From the NCBI GenBank assembly GCA_900557175.1, contig USSL01000058.1, forward strand, positions 1 to 8,846: 8,846 bases of DNA. Reading direction: 5' to 3'. Shown in pieces: positions 7,440-8,846 of the stretch (position 1 is its first letter; each line of letters opens with the position of its first letter). This DNA comes from an uncultured Eubacteriales bacterium. Lineage in GTDB: Bacteria; Bacillota; Clostridia; Lachnospirales; Lachnospiraceae. The notes under the pieces are model-generated. The model worked only from the letters and a program-made list of their open reading frames with translations, searched no databases and was not told the origin of the DNA. The position numbers and the translations under genes are program-made.

Positions 7440-7469
7440 ACCTGTTTCCTCCCCTGTCTGATATAGAAA

Positions 7470-7475
7470 ATTATA
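7470..7475 (-). promoter_or_regulatory. Extended -10 promoter of the MoxR operon
   Basis: On the minus strand TGG-TATAAT gives a consensus -10 (7470-7475) with the TGn extension. No good -35 is found 16-18 nt upstream (AAGAGG at 7493-7498), consistent with an extended -10 promoter or one needing an activator. It lies about 30 nt before the GTG at 7439, leaving room for a short leader with the GGAGG site. Confidence 0.65.
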
Positions 7476-7495
7476 CCATATTTTGCTTTTTCCCT

Positions 7496-7530
7496 CTTAC
7501 TTTTTTTCATATTTTTAACAAAAAAGTAAG
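7496..7530. promoter_or_regulatory. Perfect 11-bp inverted repeat between divergent promoters
   Basis: CTTACTTTTTT (7496-7506) is perfectly repeated in inverse at 7520-7530 (AAAAAAGTAAG) around a 13-nt AT-rich spacer. It is centred near 7513, about 40 bp from each divergent -10 box, and its outer ends reach both -35 regions. This could be an operator for a shared regulator. As RNA it would be an A/U-rich hairpin, but it lies outside both predicted transcripts, so a DNA site is more likely. Confidence 0.5.
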
Positions 7531-7549
7531 AAACATTCCTCCTGATACG

Positions 7550-7558
7550 TGCTATAAT
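7550..7558 (+). promoter_or_regulatory. Extended -10 promoter of the phasin-like/UbiB operon
   Basis: TGC-TATAAT (7550-7558) is a consensus extended -10. The hexamer 17 nt upstream is GAAACA (7530-7535), matching only the ACA half of a -35. Transcription would begin near 7565, about 43 nt before the ATG at 7608, with AGAAAGGA (7592-7599) as ribosome binding site. Confidence 0.7.
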
Positions 7559-7607
7559 AAAGAAAACAACAAATGACAATCATGTACTTCAAGAAAGGAT
7601 GGTCTTT

Positions 7608-7967
7608 ATGGAATTCACAGAAGGATTAAGAAAAGTATTTTTAGCAGGTGTAGGTGCTGTCGCCTCTACTGCAGAAAACGCAAAAGAACTGATCGATGAT
7701 CTGGTAGAAAAAGGCGAACTGACCGTTGCACAGGGCAGAATGCTCAATGAAGAACTGAAACATACAGCAAAAGAAAAAGTCAAAGAACATATTTCTGTCA
7801 CCGTTACCAGGAATTATACAGATGCCATGAATTCTGTCGATCAGATGACCGAAGAGGAATTAAACGCTCTGAAAGAAAAGATTGCCCAGACAGAAGAAGC
7901 AAGAAAAGAACAGCCTGAAGATCCAGATATTACCTCCGATGAAAGGACACCCGAAGAATCAGAATGA
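7608..7967 (+). CDS. Phasin-like small helical protein
   Basis: Small, highly charged, mostly helical protein (119 aa). The N-terminus, EGLRKVFLAGVGAVASTAEN then LIDDLVEKGELTVAQGRML, matches the phasin/PhaF-like family found in clostridia. A short amphipathic or weakly hydrophobic helix (about 5-22) precedes a long charged helical region (24-60). The tail from about 79 is acidic. Classical phasins coat polyhydroxyalkanoate granules, but this lineage usually lacks PHA synthesis, so a membrane- or kinase-associated role is more likely here; that is inference. The ATG at 7608 is chosen because AGAAAGGA ends 8 nt upstream; the in-frame ATG at 7599 overlaps that site. It shares ATGA with the next gene, implying coupled expression with the UbiB-type kinase. 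Confidence 0.85.
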   Translation: MEFTEGLRKVFLAGVGAVASTAENAKELIDDLVEKGELTVAQGRMLNEELKHTAKEKVKEHISVTVTRNYTDAMNSVDQMTEEELNALKEKIAQTEEARKEQPEDPDITSDERTPEESE

Positions 7968-8846
7968 ATAAAGAACAAAAAACAATGGATCCTTCCCGGT
8001 ATCCATCATACACGGAAGAAGATTCAGCCGCCTCCGGCAGGCGGCTGAACGAGATTTTAAAAGTTTTAAAAAAACACCATCTGACCTCGGGTCTGACACC
8101 GGTCAAGCTCCGCGAGATTCTGGAAGATCTGGGCCCTACTTATGTCAAGCTGGGGCAGATCATGTCCATGCGTTCCGATATGCTCCCGGAAGTATACTGT
8201 CAGGAGCTGACAAGGCTTCGTACCGATGTGATCCCCATGCCATATGAGACTGCAGTCTCAATCATTGAATCCGAATTACAGCGACCTGTCTCTGACATTT
8301 TTTCTTCCATCGAACAGACTCCGCTTGGCTCTGCTTCCATTGCACAGGTACATCCCGCACAGCTAAAAGACGGAACAAAGGTTGTTTTAAAGGTACAGCG
8401 ACCGGCCATCCAAAAGACGATGGAAAATGATATCCGGCTTTTAAAAAAAGCTTCCGGTATTTTAAAACTGACACTGGGAACTAAAAATCTGATCGACTTT
8501 CATACGATTTTAGATGAACTCTGGGAGACTACCAGAGAAGAGATTGACTTTGAAAAAGAGGCCGCCAATCTAGATCTGTTTTACGCCAACCAAAAAGAAA
8601 TCGCCTATACGACCTGCCCCGTGGTGTATCACGAACTGACGACTCCATGACTTCTTGGCATGGACTATATCGACGGAATCCAGATCGATCATATAGAGGA
8701 ACTAAAAAGTCTTGGCTACGACATGACTGAAATTGGCGAAAAGACAGCGGAAAACTACTGCAAACAGATTTTGGAGGATGGATTTTTCCATGCGGATCCG
8801 CATCCTGGAAATCTCTGGATCAGCAGAGGGCAGATTGCATGGCTGG
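7964..8846 (+). pseudogene. AarF/ABC1/UbiB-type kinase gene interrupted by in-frame TGA, partial at window end
   Basis: Atypical protein-kinase-like ABC1/UbiB family member; relatives act on isoprenoid quinones or other membrane lipids as ATPases/kinases. The N-terminal part has the KxGQ motif (Lys62-Gln65 in YVKLGQ), the nucleotide loop GSASIAQVH (122-130), the Lys143 in VLKVQRP and the ExD/EAAN region (EEIDFEKEAAN, 192-202). The frame hits TGA at 8648-8650 after HELTTP, giving 228 aa, but the same frame stays open from 8651 to the window edge. It continues LLGMDYIDG, then FFHADPHPGNLWI, the family's catalytic loop. The family usually has Arg here (TPR-LL), so CGA to TGA explains the stop. 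The truncated product lacks the catalytic and metal-binding half and is probably inactive. The start ATG 7964 overlaps the phasin-like stop as ATGA. An ATG at 8660 has no evident ribosome binding site. A sequencing error cannot be excluded. Confidence 0.88.

Noticed and set aside
6735..7466. Long plus-strand open frames (243 and 178 aa) opposite the MoxR gene
   Set aside because: They lie wholly antisense to a full-length MoxR ATPase with all motifs intact. Their translations are Cys/His/Ser-rich with no family resemblance, typical of shadow frames.
7507..7536. Nine-codon minus-strand reading frame (MFLTFLLKI) behind an AGGAGGA sequence, possible leader peptide
   Set aside because: It lies upstream of the predicted MoxR transcription start, the ATG is only 1 nt from the AGGAGGA, and it is part of the inverted repeat. 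No support for transcription.
8648..8650. Selenocysteine or reassigned TGA in the UbiB-type gene
   Set aside because: The family has Arg here rather than Cys, no obvious SECIS-like hairpin was noticed immediately after the TGA, and TGA ends other genes in the window.

Overview
The window looks like a piece of a Lachnospiraceae-type (Clostridia, Bacillota) chromosome. This rests on strong AGGAGG-type ribosome binding sites, frequent GTG starts, a LplB/COG4209-type sugar permease behind a LacI-family regulator, and a clostridial phasin-like gene followed by an AarF/ABC1/UbiB kinase gene. The assignment is by family resemblance, not by a search. The genetic code looks standard, because TGA ends at least two intact genes (lacI-type and phasin-like).

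Left block (1-2118, minus strand): a LacI-family regulator is followed after 28 nt by an ABC sugar permease. At the window edge the first 8 nt of another gene, with its own ribosome binding site, are visible; it is most likely the partner permease. A good promoter lies upstream of the regulator. Two identical 13-bp GTTACTTAAC-containing sites 197 bp apart, one just downstream of the predicted transcription start, are candidate operators.

Intergenic 2078-2271: it holds the lacI promoter, the candidate operators and a large hairpin at 2184-2218.

Middle block (2272-7439, minus strand, read right to left): a tight four-gene operon of MoxR AAA+ ATPase, DUF58 protein, a membrane transglutaminase-like protein (TgpA-like, with C-terminal DUF4129-like region) and a NUDIX hydrolase. 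Junctions are 1 nt, 3 nt and a 17-nt overlap, and three of the four genes start with GTG. MoxR-DUF58-transglutaminase is a widely conserved trio of poorly known function, probably an ATPase-driven chaperone module acting on membrane or cell-surface proteins.

Right block (7608-8846, plus strand): a phasin-like small protein overlaps by ATGA with an AarF/ABC1/UbiB-type kinase gene. That gene has an in-frame TGA at 8648-8650, after which the same frame continues with recognisable UbiB sequence, including the HADPHPGN catalytic loop, to the window end. It therefore looks like a recent nonsense mutation or a sequencing error.

The 168-nt divergent intergenic region 7440-7607 has two extended -10 promoters placed nearly symmetrically around a perfect 11-bp inverted repeat, suggesting co-regulation of the two blocks. 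I found no RNA genes, CRISPR arrays or insertion sequences.
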